A stretch of DNA of 64,000 bases from Bacteroidia bacterium 43-41 (GTDB lineage: Bacteria; Bacteroidota; Bacteroidia; Bacteroidales; Dysgonomonadaceae), in the NCBI GenBank assembly GCA_001898165.1, contig MKTD01000011.1, forward strand, positions 186,001 to 250,000, read 5' to 3'. Shown piece by piece: positions 8,865 through 18,512 of this stretch (positions within the stretch are counted from its first letter, which is position 1; every line of letters starts with the position of its first letter). The position numbers and the translations under genes were made by a program. The notes beneath the pieces are model-generated. The model was given only the letters and a program-made list of their open reading frames with translations, was not told where the DNA came from and did no database searches.

Positions 8865-11800
8865 TTAGAATTTCAAATTCAATTTAATTCCTATACTGCG
8901 AGATGGAGGATAACTGGTTGTTTCTAAACCAACTCCGCCGTTATCACTTGTAACCGTGTTTTCAGGATCTAAACCGGACATGTTGGACTTATGACGCCAC
9001 AATATTGCTAAATTCGTACCTACCAGCGAAATGGACCCGCCTTTCACAAAGTTTGATGCGCCAAACAATGTTTTGGGTAATTGATAAGTAATGTATGCTT
9101 CACGCAGCTTTAAGTATGAACCATCGTAGATGGAGAGTTCGCGGTTTCCATAATACGATTCAAAGAAATCTTGTGCGCTTGTTGTAATATCGTTTTCTGC
9201 AAATTCTGAATTTTGAATATCCTTAGAGTCAGCCTTAACTACTTTTACAAAAGTTTTATCGGTCATGAAATCTTTACCCAAAATTAATCCTTTCTCACGC
9301 ATCTCTCCTAACGCTGTGTATTCAAGCAATCCCGAATAAGCTCCGAACATATTGGACACACTAAAAATATCGCCGCCTTTTCGCATGTCGAGTAGAAATC
9401 CAAAACTAATGCCTTTGTAACTGAATTCGTTACGTAATCCTCCCAGCCAATCGGGAGTTACATTACCTAATTTCATATTGGTTTGAGTTCGTGGACGTCC
9501 ACCAGCATTTACAATAATCGCTCCATCCGATTTTCTACGCAGCATACCTGTTCCGTAAATATCACCCCATGGGGAACCCGGGCGTGCCTGAACTTTGGTG
9601 CTCCATTGGTTCCCAATCTCATACGAAGCCAATGGCTCGTTGGTCACCGGATCAGTGTATAGTTCGTTTATAATGCTCTTGTCCTTTGCCCAGTTGAGAG
9701 TTACATTCCATTGAAATCCGGTTTGAGTTTTTACGGGCGTTCCGTATAGCTGAACTTCTATACCTTTGTTATTGAAATTACCTGCATTGATCAACATTTC
9801 GTTGTATCCCGTAGCTTTTGATACAGCAACTTTCAGAATCTGATTGGTTGTTGTTTTATTGTATAAAGCGATGTCAAAGCCAAGCCTTCCTTTAAACATG
9901 CTTGCTTCTAATCCGATTTCTGTTGTTTCAACTTTTTCGGGTTGCAACGATGAGGGAGGAAAAACTTCTGCCTGATAATATTGCGTTACACCATTAAATG
10001 TAGATGCGGCGGCCGTGAAATATGGATCAATTTCGTAGGATCCCGTGGCAGAGCCTACTTGCGCCCAACCTCCACGTAATTTCAGAAAAGTGAAAATATC
10101 TGATGTGAGATTGAAGGCTTCCAATGGCAAGAAGCTGGCGCTGATAGAAGGATACGAAAAGGGGGTGCGCAGCGTTGACGACCAGTCTTTTCGCAAGGTG
10201 CCATCTATATAAGCGAAATTGCGGTATCCCAACGATAATGACGTGTATAAGCTGTTGGAGCGTATCCATACGTTGTCCATTGCTGTAACCGGAGAGCCTT
10301 TTACATTACTTATGGTAAACAAGTCGGGAACCGTTAATAAATCGGCGCCTAACGTAGAACTTGACCATCGCAGGTTTCTATAGTTTGCTCCTGCAAAAGC
10401 ATGTACAGAAATATCATCGAAATTTTTGTTGAAATATGCAATAAAATCGGCATTCAATTCCGTGTTTTTCAAATTATTCAACCTAAACCAACCACCATCC
10501 CATTTTGCTTCGCCTGCAGAAGCAACTACCTCATTAGAACGATATGTTACGATTGGATTCGACATGGAATCGTAATAATCGAGCCCAAGGCGTCCTTCAA
10601 ATTTTAAGTATTCGGTAGGCATGATAAATAATGATGTTTTGCCGAATACTCTATTTTTTTGAAAAGAGTTTGTGTTTTTATTCAAACTCCAAAAGGGATT
10701 ATTGTGATAACTACTGTTCCAGTTGTATGGATAACCGTTTGGCATGGTTTCCTGCCAACGAGCTTTCAGATCCTTCATATCAACCTGACGACCAAACCAT
10801 TGACCCATGGACTGCATTATATTGCTTGCGTTATATTCGGTCAAGGGCATATTGGGACTTTCAGTACGGGTATAATTCATTACAACATTCACATCAACAA
10901 GTTTGGTTAAACTCATGGTAGAGTTAACGCCAGCATTATAACGTTTTAATGTCGTGTTGGGAAGAACACCCTTTTGGTCACGGTATCCGATAGACAAACG
11001 AGTATTGGAATGATCGGTGCGTGAGGTAAGCGAAATATTATGGTTGGTTGTGGTTCCTGTTCGAAACGCATCTCTTGTATTGCTCGGATGAGAGATCCAG
11101 GGTGTGGGCATATAGTTGCCATTAGCATCGACTGGGCTGCTGTATTGAGGAATCATTAATCCTATATCAAGCCGGGGACCCCAGCTTGCATCCATGTTGT
11201 CGTTTACGCCATTTCCTAAGCCATCAATATATTTAAAACCGTAAGTCAAATCATCAGCATCCGTATAACCGCCCATAGCGAAATCTTGATAACTACCCGT
11301 ATATCCGTCTTCTTTGGCAATGAAGTTATAACTGTATTCATCTCCATAGTAACCTTGACCATATTTATTTTGCATTTTCTGGAAACTGTAAACCTGATCA
11401 ACATTGAAGTTTCCATCATAATCGATTTCCACACCTTTACTCCTGTTCGATCCCGATTTGGTAGTAATAAGTATTACTCCGTGGCCTGCACGCATTCCGT
11501 AAAGAGCTGCAGCAGCCCCACCTTTCAAAACTGATACGGATTCAATATCTTGTGGATTGATGTCGTTCAGTCCGCTTCCATAATCCACAGAATTTTGCCT
11601 GGTAGAACTATTGGAAATGGGAATACCATCGATGACAATTAGCGGCTGGTTGTCTCCCAGCGAACTATTCCCACGTAGAACGATACGCGATGAAGCCCCG
11701 ATTTGGCCTCCGGCCTGATTTACCTGCATACCTGCTATCTTGCCGCTCAACGATGAAATTACGTTAGGTGATGCTGCCTTTACAAGTTCATCGGCATTTA

Positions 11801-12164
11801 CATTTTGAACGGCAGAACCAAGAGATTTTTTCTCGCGCGTGATCCCTAATGCCGTTACAACCACCTCTTGTAATAACTCTGTGTCCGGCACAAGAGTGAC
11901 GTTTACTCTTGGACTAACGGGTACTTCCTGCGTAACCAAGCCTACATAAGAAATAACGAGTGTAGCATTTGCAGGAGCGGTTAAAGTGAATTGTCCGTCA
12001 AGATCCGTAACCGTGCCTTGTGCGGTGCCCTTTACCTGGATGGTGGCACCGATGATCGGTATCCCTGCTTCATCCACCACAGTGCCCCGCACTTGTGTTT
12101 GAGCGGTTAAAACCCCTATTCCCGCCAGGAACAGGGCTAAAAACATAAAAAACTTTTTTTTCAT
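8865..12164 (-). CDS. SusC/RagA-family TonB-linked outer-membrane transporter
   Basis: SusC protein of 1099 residues. Signal peptide 1-21 (ends LTAQ), carboxypeptidase-regulatory-like domain about 23-105, TonB-box-like LLQEVVVTALG, plug with LIVIDGIPISNSS and GVILITTKSG, and a barrel ending in GIKLNLKF. It exports nothing itself; with the SusD-like_2 lipoprotein downstream it imports a TonB-driven nutrient of unknown kind. Its upstream leader is short (about 135 nt) and, unlike the other two SusC genes in this stretch, has no small ORF cassette although the TTTAAAAGTAGAATTT start region is kept. Confidence 0.97.
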   Translation of the reverse strand: MKKKFFMFLALFLAGIGVLTAQTQVRGTVVDEAGIPIIGATIQVKGTAQGTVTDLDGQFTLTAPANATLVISYVGLVTQEVPVSPRVNVTLVPDTELLQEVVVTALGITREKKSLGSAVQNVNADELVKAASPNVISSLSGKIAGMQVNQAGGQIGASSRIVLRGNSSLGDNQPLIVIDGIPISNSSTRQNSVDYGSGLNDINPQDIESVSVLKGGAAAALYGMRAGHGVILITTKSGSNRSKGVEIDYDGNFNVDQVYSFQKMQNKYGQGYYGDEYSYNFIAKEDGYTGSYQDFAMGGYTDADDLTYGFKYIDGLGNGVNDNMDASWGPRLDIGLMIPQYSSPVDANGNYMPTPWISHPSNTRDAFRTGTTTNHNISLTSRTDHSNTRLSIGYRDQKGVLPNTTLKRYNAGVNSTMSLTKLVDVNVVMNYTRTESPNMPLTEYNASNIMQSMGQWFGRQVDMKDLKARWQETMPNGYPYNWNSSYHNNPFWSLNKNTNSFQKNRVFGKTSLFIMPTEYLKFEGRLGLDYYDSMSNPIVTYRSNEVVASAGEAKWDGGWFRLNNLKNTELNADFIAYFNKNFDDISVHAFAGANYRNLRWSSSTLGADLLTVPDLFTISNVKGSPVTAMDNVWIRSNSLYTSLSLGYRNFAYIDGTLRKDWSSTLRTPFSYPSISASFLPLEAFNLTSDIFTFLKLRGGWAQVGSATGSYEIDPYFTAAASTFNGVTQYYQAEVFPPSSLQPEKVETTEIGLEASMFKGRLGFDIALYNKTTTNQILKVAVSKATGYNEMLINAGNFNNKGIEVQLYGTPVKTQTGFQWNVTLNWAKDKSIINELYTDPVTNEPLASYEIGNQWSTKVQARPGSPWGDIYGTGMLRRKSDGAIIVNAGGRPRTQTNMKLGNVTPDWLGGLRNEFSYKGISFGFLLDMRKGGDIFSVSNMFGAYSGLLEYTALGEMREKGLILGKDFMTDKTFVKVVKADSKDIQNSEFAENDITTSAQDFFESYYGNRELSIYDGSYLKLREAYITYQLPKTLFGASNFVKGGSISLVGTNLAILWRHKSNMSGLDPENTVTSDNGGVGLETTSYPPSRSIGIKLNLKF

Positions 12165-12632
12165 AAATTCTACTTTTAAATTAAACTCTTTGATGTATCT
12201 GAAAATATTATCGATTTTCGAATGAGCCGGCTACGTGTGTATAGATAAACTTGCTGTTTTTAGTTGGAGTGCGCCAGTCGGTTTTTTCGATAAACCAGAA
12301 ATCACACAAATATATGTGAAAATAAAATAATATAATACATATTGTGATGAATTTAACATACTATATTTTATAAAATACTGATGTATTATTTACACTTTAT
12401 TGAATTTTACATGAAATAACCTTTAAAAATAATCAAATATTGACTTTTAAGTTACAGTTCAGCTTTTCTCAAAACAGTAACATATTAAAATAACCTAAAT
12501 TATCGCAAAATTAATCTTAAAATTGATATTATGCAATAATTATATGTTAAATTCAATATTTTGGCAAGTAAATGTTGAGAAAAAAAAGAATAATGATGGT
12601 GTTGGTGGAGATTGTATGGCATACGGTTAAAC
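12165..12632. other. Intergenic region with SusC promoter
   Basis: AT-rich. On the minus strand a TATATTTG box lies at 12314-12307, placing a transcription start near 12300. I see no ORF, RNA gene or repeat in the rest, and no ATG between the promoter and the SusC start. Confidence 0.5.
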
Positions 12633-12657
12633 AAAAAAAAGGCGACTGATAGCCGCC
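12633..12657 (-). terminator. Rho-independent terminator after the FKBP operon
   Basis: Minus-strand hairpin GGCGGCT / AGTCGCC (one G-U pair, 3-nt loop) followed by eight T. It lies 26 bp beyond the stop at 12683. Confidence 0.85.
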
Positions 12658-12682
12658 CCGTGAGTAAATATTGAATCGTTGG

Positions 12683-13705
12683 TTACTTCTCTATCCCCAG
12701 CAATTCTACATCAAAAATCAATGTAGAGAAAGGTTTGATGGTCCCGCGGTCTTGTGCGCCATAAGCCAAATTATAAGGAACATAGAGTTTCCATTTCGAA
12801 CCGACAGGCATAAGTTTGAGTGCTTCTGTCCATCCCGGAATGACTTGTTTTACACCGAAAGTAGCCGGCTCTTTTCTGTCAACACTGCTATCGAAGACGG
12901 TTCCGTTGATAAGGGTTCCGTGATAATGCACTTTCACTGTATTGGTATCCGTGGGAATCGGGCCGTTTCCTTTGCGAATAACTTCGTACTGCAATCCACT
13001 GGGAAGAGTAACTACGCCTTCGCGCTTACTGTTTTCGGCCAGGAATTTTTCACCGGCGGCAATGCTGTCTTTGTACTGAACTTTCAGGTTTTCTTCTTGT
13101 TTAACCTGTTCTTTGGCTTGTGCCTCTTCTACTTTGTGCTGGATTAACCCGTTGGCGTCTAGTTTAGAGATAGCGGTGCTTTGATTTTTCAATGTGCTGA
13201 TTAAGCCGGCCAACATCTGATCGTTGTTGATTTTTTTGGTTGAATCCTCGCCAAACAGCATCTTCCCAAATTGAGGAAGCATCTGTTGGGAAATCTGATG
13301 CCCAATGCTTAAACCTTGAATGTAAGCAGATTTTTCTTCTCCGCCTTTAAGTGATTCTTTCAATCCCTTGATGAAGTCGTTCAGTTTTGGAGCATTTACC
13401 TTATTCAGGGAGTCGATTTTTGCATTCATCTCTTTCTGCAATGCCTGTTTCTGAGTGGAATCGGCAGAAGCAATGCGCATTTGATAATCATACTCAATAT
13501 TGGATGCGCTCTGGATGATTCCCAATTGCTCCAGGTATTGCGCCAATCCGCCCTGATCGGCCAGATTTACGCCGTAAGCATAAGAAATACTATCTACATC
13601 GTTTTTCAACGATGCGGCAGGAGCAGAACTGCCGCTACTGCAAGATGACAGCATAATCGAAAATGCTGCAAGTGCACCAAGTACAACAAAGTTTTTTTGT
13701 TTCAT
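12683..13705 (-). CDS. FKBP-type peptidyl-prolyl cis-trans isomerase, lipoprotein (FkpA-like)
   Basis: Prolyl isomerase and probable folding chaperone of the cell envelope. Signal peptide with lipobox MLSSC (Cys22); a long helical N-terminal dimerisation region of the FKBP_N kind about 35-225; and a C-terminal FKBP domain about 235-340 with KVHYHGTLINGTVFDSS, QVIPGWTEALKLMPVG and STLIFDVELLGIE. Length 340 is longer than the usual 230-270 of FkpA because the helical region is extended. It begins 69 bp after the stop of the cytoplasmic FKBP gene at 13775, with no clear promoter between, so the two are likely one operon. Confidence 0.95.
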   Translation of the reverse strand: MKQKNFVVLGALAAFSIMLSSCSSGSSAPAASLKNDVDSISYAYGVNLADQGGLAQYLEQLGIIQSASNIEYDYQMRIASADSTQKQALQKEMNAKIDSLNKVNAPKLNDFIKGLKESLKGGEEKSAYIQGLSIGHQISQQMLPQFGKMLFGEDSTKKINNDQMLAGLISTLKNQSTAISKLDANGLIQHKVEEAQAKEQVKQEENLKVQYKDSIAAGEKFLAENSKREGVVTLPSGLQYEVIRKGNGPIPTDTNTVKVHYHGTLINGTVFDSSVDRKEPATFGVKQVIPGWTEALKLMPVGSKWKLYVPYNLAYGAQDRGTIKPFSTLIFDVELLGIEK

Positions 13706-13774
13706 TTTTCCTTTTTTTGTTTAAATTAGTCCTGTTTATTTTATATTGTTGGTTATCGTTGTGATATCCTCCGC

Positions 13775-14359
13775 TCACTCTATCCCTAATAATTCAACGT
13801 CAAAAATTAAAGTTGAGTTGGGCTCGATTGAACTTCCGGCGCCCTGGCTTCCGTAAGCTAACTCCGAAGGGATGTATAATTTCCATTTAGAGCCGACGTT
13901 CATCAGTTGCAATGCTTCTACCCAGCCTTTTATCACTTGGTTCACACCAAATATGGCGGGTTGTCCCCTCTCTACAGAGCTGTCGAAAACCTTACCGTTT
14001 ATTAGTGTCCCGTGGTAATGGCATTTCACCTTTTCGGTTGCTTTGGGTTTTGGGCCCGATCCTTCTTTCAGAATCTTGTATTGTAACCCGCTGGAGAGTG
14101 TAACCACACCTTCTTTCTTCTTGTTCTCTTCCAGGAATTCACGGCCGATCCTGAGGTTTTCACCCAGCATCTCGTTTTGTCTTTTGCCCAGGTATTCCTG
14201 AATATATTGATTGGCTTCCTGTGGGCTCATCTCTGCAGCGCCGTTGTTTATAACTTCGACGAACGCTTTCACAAACGAATCTGTATCAATTTGATTTAAT
14301 CCGGAATTAACAAGGCTCGACGCCATACTCATTCCCAACGCGTAACTTAATTTATCCAT
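13775..14359 (-). CDS. FKBP-type peptidyl-prolyl cis-trans isomerase, no signal peptide
   Basis: 194 residues: short helical FKBP_N-like part (1-75) and a C-terminal FKBP domain with KCHYHGTLINGKVFDSS, QVIKGWVEALQLMNVG and FDVELLGIE. I start it at MDKLSYALGMSM (14359). The in-frame ATG at 14455 would put 32 unconserved residues across the promoter and into the HEPN gene. No signal peptide or lipobox, so it is likely cytoplasmic or periplasmic by another route. It sits upstream of the lipoprotein paralogue at 12683 in one transcription unit. Confidence 0.93.
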   Translation of the reverse strand: MDKLSYALGMSMASSLVNSGLNQIDTDSFVKAFVEVINNGAAEMSPQEANQYIQEYLGKRQNEMLGENLRIGREFLEENKKKEGVVTLSSGLQYKILKEGSGPKPKATEKVKCHYHGTLINGKVFDSSVERGQPAIFGVNQVIKGWVEALQLMNVGSKWKLYIPSELAYGSQGAGSSIEPNSTLIFDVELLGIE

Positions 14360-14379
14360 TAAACTTTTTTCTTTTTCAA

Positions 14380-14412
14380 TTTGGAGACAAAAGTACGAAT
14401 TTAATACGGAAT
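14380..14412 (-). repeat. 33-bp direct repeat, copy 1, containing the FKBP promoter -7 box
   Basis: Matches 15034-15066 at 32 of 33 positions. Contains TACTTTTG on the minus strand (14395-14388), a good -7 box about 30 nt upstream of the FKBP start at 14359. Together the two copies bracket the MNT/HEPN cassette. Confidence 0.9.
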
Positions 14413-14432
14413 TCTCGATGAAACTTAAATTA

Positions 14433-14714
14433 TTATTTGTTGATTTCTTGTTCAATAATGGAAATTAGCTCCTTAACAGGTCCGAAATAAGGCAGTACTT
14501 TTTCTTCTGTAAAGTCAAATAAATCATCATAATCGCCTTTTTGTCTCCATGTAAAAAGTTGAGAATAAATCTTTCCCATATCTTTTCGAATGACATTGTT
14601 TTTTATAAAATTTTCCGAAAAAACAGATTTAACTCCATTGTGAGTAATGGCTTTGAAGTCAGTCTCTTTTGCTCTCCGAAGACGGTATATAATCAAATCT
14701 TTTTTGGATTCCAT
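14433..14714 (-). CDS. HEPN-domain protein (HepT-like toxin), shortened
   Basis: 93 residues. The C-terminal two thirds (HNGVKSVFSENFIK, GKIYSQLFTWRQKGDYDD, EKVLPYFGPVKELI) match the HEPN domain of MNT/HEPN toxin-antitoxin pairs. The family is normally near 130 residues; here the N-terminal helix (LIIYRLRRAKET) runs straight into DFKAITHNG, so the helix that usually carries the A-x-x-R-x-Y-Y-A motif is missing, about 35 residues, in frame. In such systems HEPN is an RNase and MNT inactivates it by nucleotide transfer. This copy may be inactive. Its ATG overlaps the stop of the MNT gene (TAATG), which shows translational coupling. Confidence 0.75.
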   Translation of the reverse strand: MESKKDLIIYRLRRAKETDFKAITHNGVKSVFSENFIKNNVIRKDMGKIYSQLFTWRQKGDYDDLFDFTEEKVLPYFGPVKELISIIEQEINK

Positions 14715-15034
14715 TATTTTATTCTGATTCCTTCGTTTTGGATGTTTTCATACAAAGGTGTAAAAAAGTGTTTGTTTTCCCAGTCGGATTTAGTGTAAAT
14801 CAGGGGTGAAAAAATTTCTCCGCTTTCTAATTCCAATTCATAGAAATCATCTAAAATTTGTTGTTCATTACTGAAGGGCAACAGGGTGGTATTGAGTAAT
14901 ATCAATAAATCCCAATCTGAATCTTTCCTACTGTCATTTCTTGCTCTGGAACCGTATAAAAAAATCTCCGAATTAGGGAAATTGGCCTGAGCTAACTTCA
15001 CAATCTTATTTATAATGAGTTGTTTCCTATTCAT
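14714..15034 (-). CDS. MNT-type nucleotidyltransferase (MntA-like antitoxin)
   Basis: 106 residues with the minimal nucleotidyltransferase signature: IFLYGSRARNDSRKDSDWDLLILL, that is GSRARG-like motif then D-x-D (SDWDLLI). In MNT/HEPN systems this enzyme adds nucleotide to the HEPN toxin and so silences it. Coupled to the downstream HEPN gene. Its ATG is the first base pair set of the 33-bp repeat copy 2, whose TACTTTTG box would start transcription at about the ATG itself, so the mRNA may be leaderless. Confidence 0.88.
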   Translation of the reverse strand: MNRKQLIINKIVKLAQANFPNSEIFLYGSRARNDSRKDSDWDLLILLNTTLLPFSNEQQILDDFYELELESGEIFSPLIYTKSDWENKHFFTPLYENIQNEGIRIK

Positions 15035-15066
15035 TTGGAAACAAAAGTACGAATTTAATACGGAAT
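15034..15066 (-). repeat. 33-bp direct repeat, copy 2, promoter of the MNT/HEPN cassette
   Basis: Near-identical to 14380-14412. The -7 box TACTTTTG is at 15049-15042. The unit from 14413 to 15066 is therefore one repeat plus the toxin-antitoxin pair, 654 bp. Confidence 0.9.
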
Positions 15067-15091
15067 AATTCTTATTTTGAGGATAAAAAAC

Positions 15092-15099
15092 TATATTTG
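15092..15099 (+). promoter_or_regulatory. Candidate -7 box for the sirtuin gene
   Basis: TATATTTG ending 46 nt before the ATG at 15146. No good -33 element at the expected distance. Confidence 0.4.
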
Positions 15100-15145
15100 T
15101 AGAAGGGCAGGGGATGAAAGCTAACTAAATAAATGATCAAAGAAA

Positions 15146-15832
15146 ATGAAAAAGAAACTTGTTGTACTTACCGGAGCAGGAATGAGCGCTGAAAGCGGAA
15201 TATCAACATTCCGCGATTCGGGCGGATTGTGGGATAAGTATCCCGTGGAAGATGTGGCTACCCCCGAAGGGTTTGAGAGGAATCCGGAATTGGTGTTGGA
15301 GTTTTACAATACCCGCCGCCGTGAGCTGCTGAATGCAAAGCCCAATGAAGGACATAAAGGAATTGCAGAGTTGGAAAAGTATTTTGATGTCCAGGTAATT
15401 ACGCAAAATATAGACAATTTGCACGAACAGGCGGGAAGCACTAAGGTGTTGCACTTGCATGGTGAGTTGATGAAAGCAAGGTCCACCGGCGACGAATCAT
15501 TGATTTATGAATTGCCAGCGGATAAACCGGAGATAAAACTGGGCGATAAATGTGAGAAGGGTTATCAGCTGCGTCCGCATATCGTATGGTTCGGAGAAGC
15601 TGTGCCGATGATATCCGAAGCTGCAAAAATGGTCGAAAAAGCAGATATCTTTGTTATAATCGGCACTTCGATGAATGTCTATCCGGCAGCGGGATTATTG
15701 GATGATGTGAGAAAAAACGTTCCCGTTTATCTTATCGATCCCAAAGAGGTGAGAACCGGCCGGCACGATGTGCACCACATAAAAAAAGGGGCATCGGAGG
15801 GAGTGAAGGAGTTGAAGCGGCTGCTCTTGTAA
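15146..15832 (+). CDS. cobB: NAD-dependent protein deacylase, sirtuin (CobB-like, class III)
   Basis: Removes acyl groups from lysines using NAD. 228 residues: GAGMSAESGI (10-19), FRDSGGLW (22-29), TQNIDNLHEQAG, catalytic His in LHLHGEL, GTSMNVYPAAGL. Tyr54 and Arg57 in FYNTRR form the Y-x-x-R pair that marks class III enzymes acting on succinyl and malonyl lysine. The zinc ribbon is odd: between HGEL and RPHIVWFGE there is just one cysteine (DKCEKG) instead of two CxxC pairs, so zinc is probably not bound. The gene stands alone between the MNT cassette promoter and mutS. Confidence 0.93.
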   Translation: MKKKLVVLTGAGMSAESGISTFRDSGGLWDKYPVEDVATPEGFERNPELVLEFYNTRRRELLNAKPNEGHKGIAELEKYFDVQVITQNIDNLHEQAGSTKVLHLHGELMKARSTGDESLIYELPADKPEIKLGDKCEKGYQLRPHIVWFGEAVPMISEAAKMVEKADIFVIIGTSMNVYPAAGLLDDVRKNVPVYLIDPKEVRTGRHDVHHIKKGASEGVKELKRLLL

Positions 15833-15859
15833 ATAATAAACCAAAAAATAGTATCTTTG
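15828..15859 (+). promoter_or_regulatory. Candidate mutS promoter
   Basis: TTG at 15828-15830, 21 nt, TATCTTTG at 15852-15859; start near 15866, ahead of the ATG at 15882. It overlaps the last codon of the sirtuin gene. Confidence 0.5.
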
Positions 15860-15881
15860 CTATTCTTTTTTTGATTCTTTT

Positions 15882-18497
15882 ATGAGCAAGCAGATAGTTG
15901 AAACCCCAATGATGAAGCAGTACAACGAGATTAAACAACAACATCCCGACGCTGTTTTACTCTTCAGGGTAGGTGATTTTTACGAAACTTTTTCAGATGA
16001 CGCCATCACCGCTTCTGAGATCTTAGGAATTACACTGACACGCCGTGCCAATGGTACGGCTCAATTTGTGGAATTGGCCGGATTCCCGCATCACGCTCTT
16101 GACACGTACCTGCCTAAACTGGTTCGTGCAGGAAAACGTGTGGCTATCTGCGACCAGCTGGAAGACCCGAAACTTACCAAAACTATTGTTAAGCGGGGTA
16201 TCACCGAATTGGTTACACCGGGTGTTTCTATCAATGATAATGTGTTGAATCACAAGGAAAATAATTTCCTTGGAGCCGTTTATTCAGCAAACGGAAAGTT
16301 GTTCGGCATCTCTTTTCTCGATATCTCAACCGGTGAATTTCTCACAACCGAAGGTGACAAAGACGAAATTGACAAACTGCTTTCCAACTTTTCACCCAAG
16401 GAAATCCTGATCGAGCGGGGCAGTAAACGTAAATTTGAAGAATATTTCGGGACGGACTACTTCGTTTTTGAACTCGACGATTGGATATTTACCGAGAACG
16501 CCGCCCGCGACCGTTTATTAAACCATTTCAATACAAAAAACTTAAAGGGGTTTGGTGTGCAAAACCTGACCCTTGGAATAATTGCTTCCGGATCCGTGTT
16601 GTATTACTTGGATATAACGCAACACACGCAGATCAGCCACATTGCTTCGCTCAGGCAAATTGATGAAAGCCGTTACGTACGCCTGGATAAATTCACGGTA
16701 CGCAGCCTGGAACTGGTTTCCACAATGAACGAAGGCGGACGAAGCTTACTCGAAGTACTCGATAAAACCATCTCTCCCATGGGATCACGCATGATGCGCC
16801 GGTGGATGGTGTTTCCACTCAAAGAGGCCAAACTCATCGAAAATCGCCTGGATGTGGTGGAAAACTTTTTTCGAGAAACAGAATTGAAACAATTGCTCGA
16901 AGAAAAATTCTCACTTATCGGTGATCTGGAGCGAATTATATCCAAAGCTGCCGTTGGCAGGATCTCTCCGCGCGAAGTGGTGCAACTCAAGGTGGCGCTG
17001 ACGGCAATAGAACCCGTGCGGGAAGCATTCCTGGCGTCCGAAAATACCAACCTCAACGAGATGGGCAGGCAATTAAACCCTTGCCCCGTGATTCGCGACC
17101 GGATTGAACGCGAAATTCTTCCCGATCCGCCTGCCCTGTTAAATAAAGGGGGGGTGATTAAAAAAGGAGTGCATGCGCAGCTGGACGAACTTCGTGAAAT
17201 TGCCTACTCGGGCAAAGATTACCTGTTGCAGTTGCAGCAGCGGAAAAGCGCCGAGACCGGTATCCCGTCTTTGAAAATTGCGTTCAATAATGTCTTCGGA
17301 TATTATATTGAAGTACGGAATGCACACAAGGACAAGGTCCCCGAAACGTGGATACGAAAACAAACGCTGGTAAACGCGGAGCGGTACATTACCGAGGAGC
17401 TGAAAGAGTATGAAGAGAAAATATTGGGCGCTGAAGAAAAAATTGTATCGCTCGAGACGGAGCTTTACAACTCTCTTGTGGAGAGCCTGATAGAATATAT
17501 TCCTGCCATTCAGGGTAACGCGAATGTTATTGCGCGGGCCGACTGCTTGTTGTCTTTTGCAAAAACGGCGCGGGAGAATAAATACATCCGCCCCGAAATA
17601 AACGAGTCGGATGTCCTTGATATTAAAGGCGGACGCCACCCCGTAATCGAAAAACAACTCCCGCACGATGAACCGTATATTGCTAATGATGTATATCTCG
17701 ACAGGGATTCACAGCAGATCATGATCATTACCGGGCCCAACATGGCGGGAAAATCTGCCTTGCTGCGCCAAACGGCGCTGATAACGATTATGGCGCAGAT
17801 CGGGAGCTTTGTCCCGGCAGAATCGGCAAAGATAGGGCTGGTGGACAAGATCTTTACCCGCGTTGGCGCATCGGATAATATATCCATGGGCGAATCAACG
17901 TTTATGGTGGAAATGAACGAAGCAGCCAATATTATCAACAATATTTCGGAGCGAAGCCTCGTGCTTTTTGATGAATTGGGAAGGGGAACAAGCACGTACG
18001 ATGGAATTTCTATCGCGTGGTCGATAGTGGAATACATTCACGAGCATCCCAAGGCAAGGGCAAAAACACTTTTTGCCACACATTATCACGAGTTGAACGA
18101 GATGGAAAAAACGTTTAAGCGAATCAAAAACTATAACGTTGCCGTTAAGGAAATTGACAATAAGGTCATTTTCCTGCGAAAACTCGTTCCGGGAGGAAGC
18201 GAACACAGCTTCGGCATTCACGTTGCCAAAATGGCCGGGATGCCGCAAAGTATCACCAAACGGTCGGAAGCGATCCTTGAGCAGATGGAAGCTGCCAACC
18301 GTAAACAGGGCATTAAAAAGCCGATAAAAGATATTATCGAAAAACGCGAGGGATATCAGTTGAGTTTCTTTCAACTGGACGATCCGGTTTTAAGCCAGGT
18401 CCGTGATGAAATCCTTAACCTGGATGTCAACAATCTCACCCCCATTGAGGCATTGAATAAATTGAATGAAATTAAAAAAATAGTGAAAGGGAAATGA
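15882..18497 (+). CDS. mutS: DNA mismatch repair protein MutS
   Basis: Mismatch-recognition ATPase, 871 residues, the normal MutS length. Phe33-Tyr34-Glu35 (GDFYETF) is the mismatch-wedging motif; domain II and III lever regions follow; the ATPase has Walker A GPNMAGKS near 618-625, Walker B with [12 protein letters not shown] near 697, and ATHYHEL. The C terminus keeps the helix-rich dimerisation tail. The tdk gene follows after 15 bp and is probably co-transcribed. Confidence 0.98.
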   Translation: MSKQIVETPMMKQYNEIKQQHPDAVLLFRVGDFYETFSDDAITASEILGITLTRRANGTAQFVELAGFPHHALDTYLPKLVRAGKRVAICDQLEDPKLTKTIVKRGITELVTPGVSINDNVLNHKENNFLGAVYSANGKLFGISFLDISTGEFLTTEGDKDEIDKLLSNFSPKEILIERGSKRKFEEYFGTDYFVFELDDWIFTENAARDRLLNHFNTKNLKGFGVQNLTLGIIASGSVLYYLDITQHTQISHIASLRQIDESRYVRLDKFTVRSLELVSTMNEGGRSLLEVLDKTISPMGSRMMRRWMVFPLKEAKLIENRLDVVENFFRETELKQLLEEKFSLIGDLERIISKAAVGRISPREVVQLKVALTAIEPVREAFLASENTNLNEMGRQLNPCPVIRDRIEREILPDPPALLNKGGVIKKGVHAQLDELREIAYSGKDYLLQLQQRKSAETGIPSLKIAFNNVFGYYIEVRNAHKDKVPETWIRKQTLVNAERYITEELKEYEEKILGAEEKIVSLETELYNSLVESLIEYIPAIQGNANVIARADCLLSFAKTARENKYIRPEINESDVLDIKGGRHPVIEKQLPHDEPYIANDVYLDRDSQQIMIITGPNMAGKSALLRQTALITIMAQIGSFVPAESAKIGLVDKIFTRVGASDNISMGESTFMVEMNEAANIINNISERSLVLFDELGRGTSTYDGISIAWSIVEYIHEHPKARAKTLFATHYHELNEMEKTFKRIKNYNVAVKEIDNKVIFLRKLVPGGSEHSFGIHVAKMAGMPQSITKRSEAILEQMEAANRKQGIKKPIKDIIEKREGYQLSFFQLDDPVLSQVRDEILNLDVNNLTPIEALNKLNEIKKIVKGK

Positions 18498-18512
18498 CCC
18501 CGCATCCCGATT

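Noticed and set aside
1420-12164. Recent gene conversion among the SusC 5' ends
   Set aside because: The proteins are nearly the same but the DNA differs at many third codon positions, which fits selection on old paralogues. Only the distal leader repeats are nearly identical in DNA.
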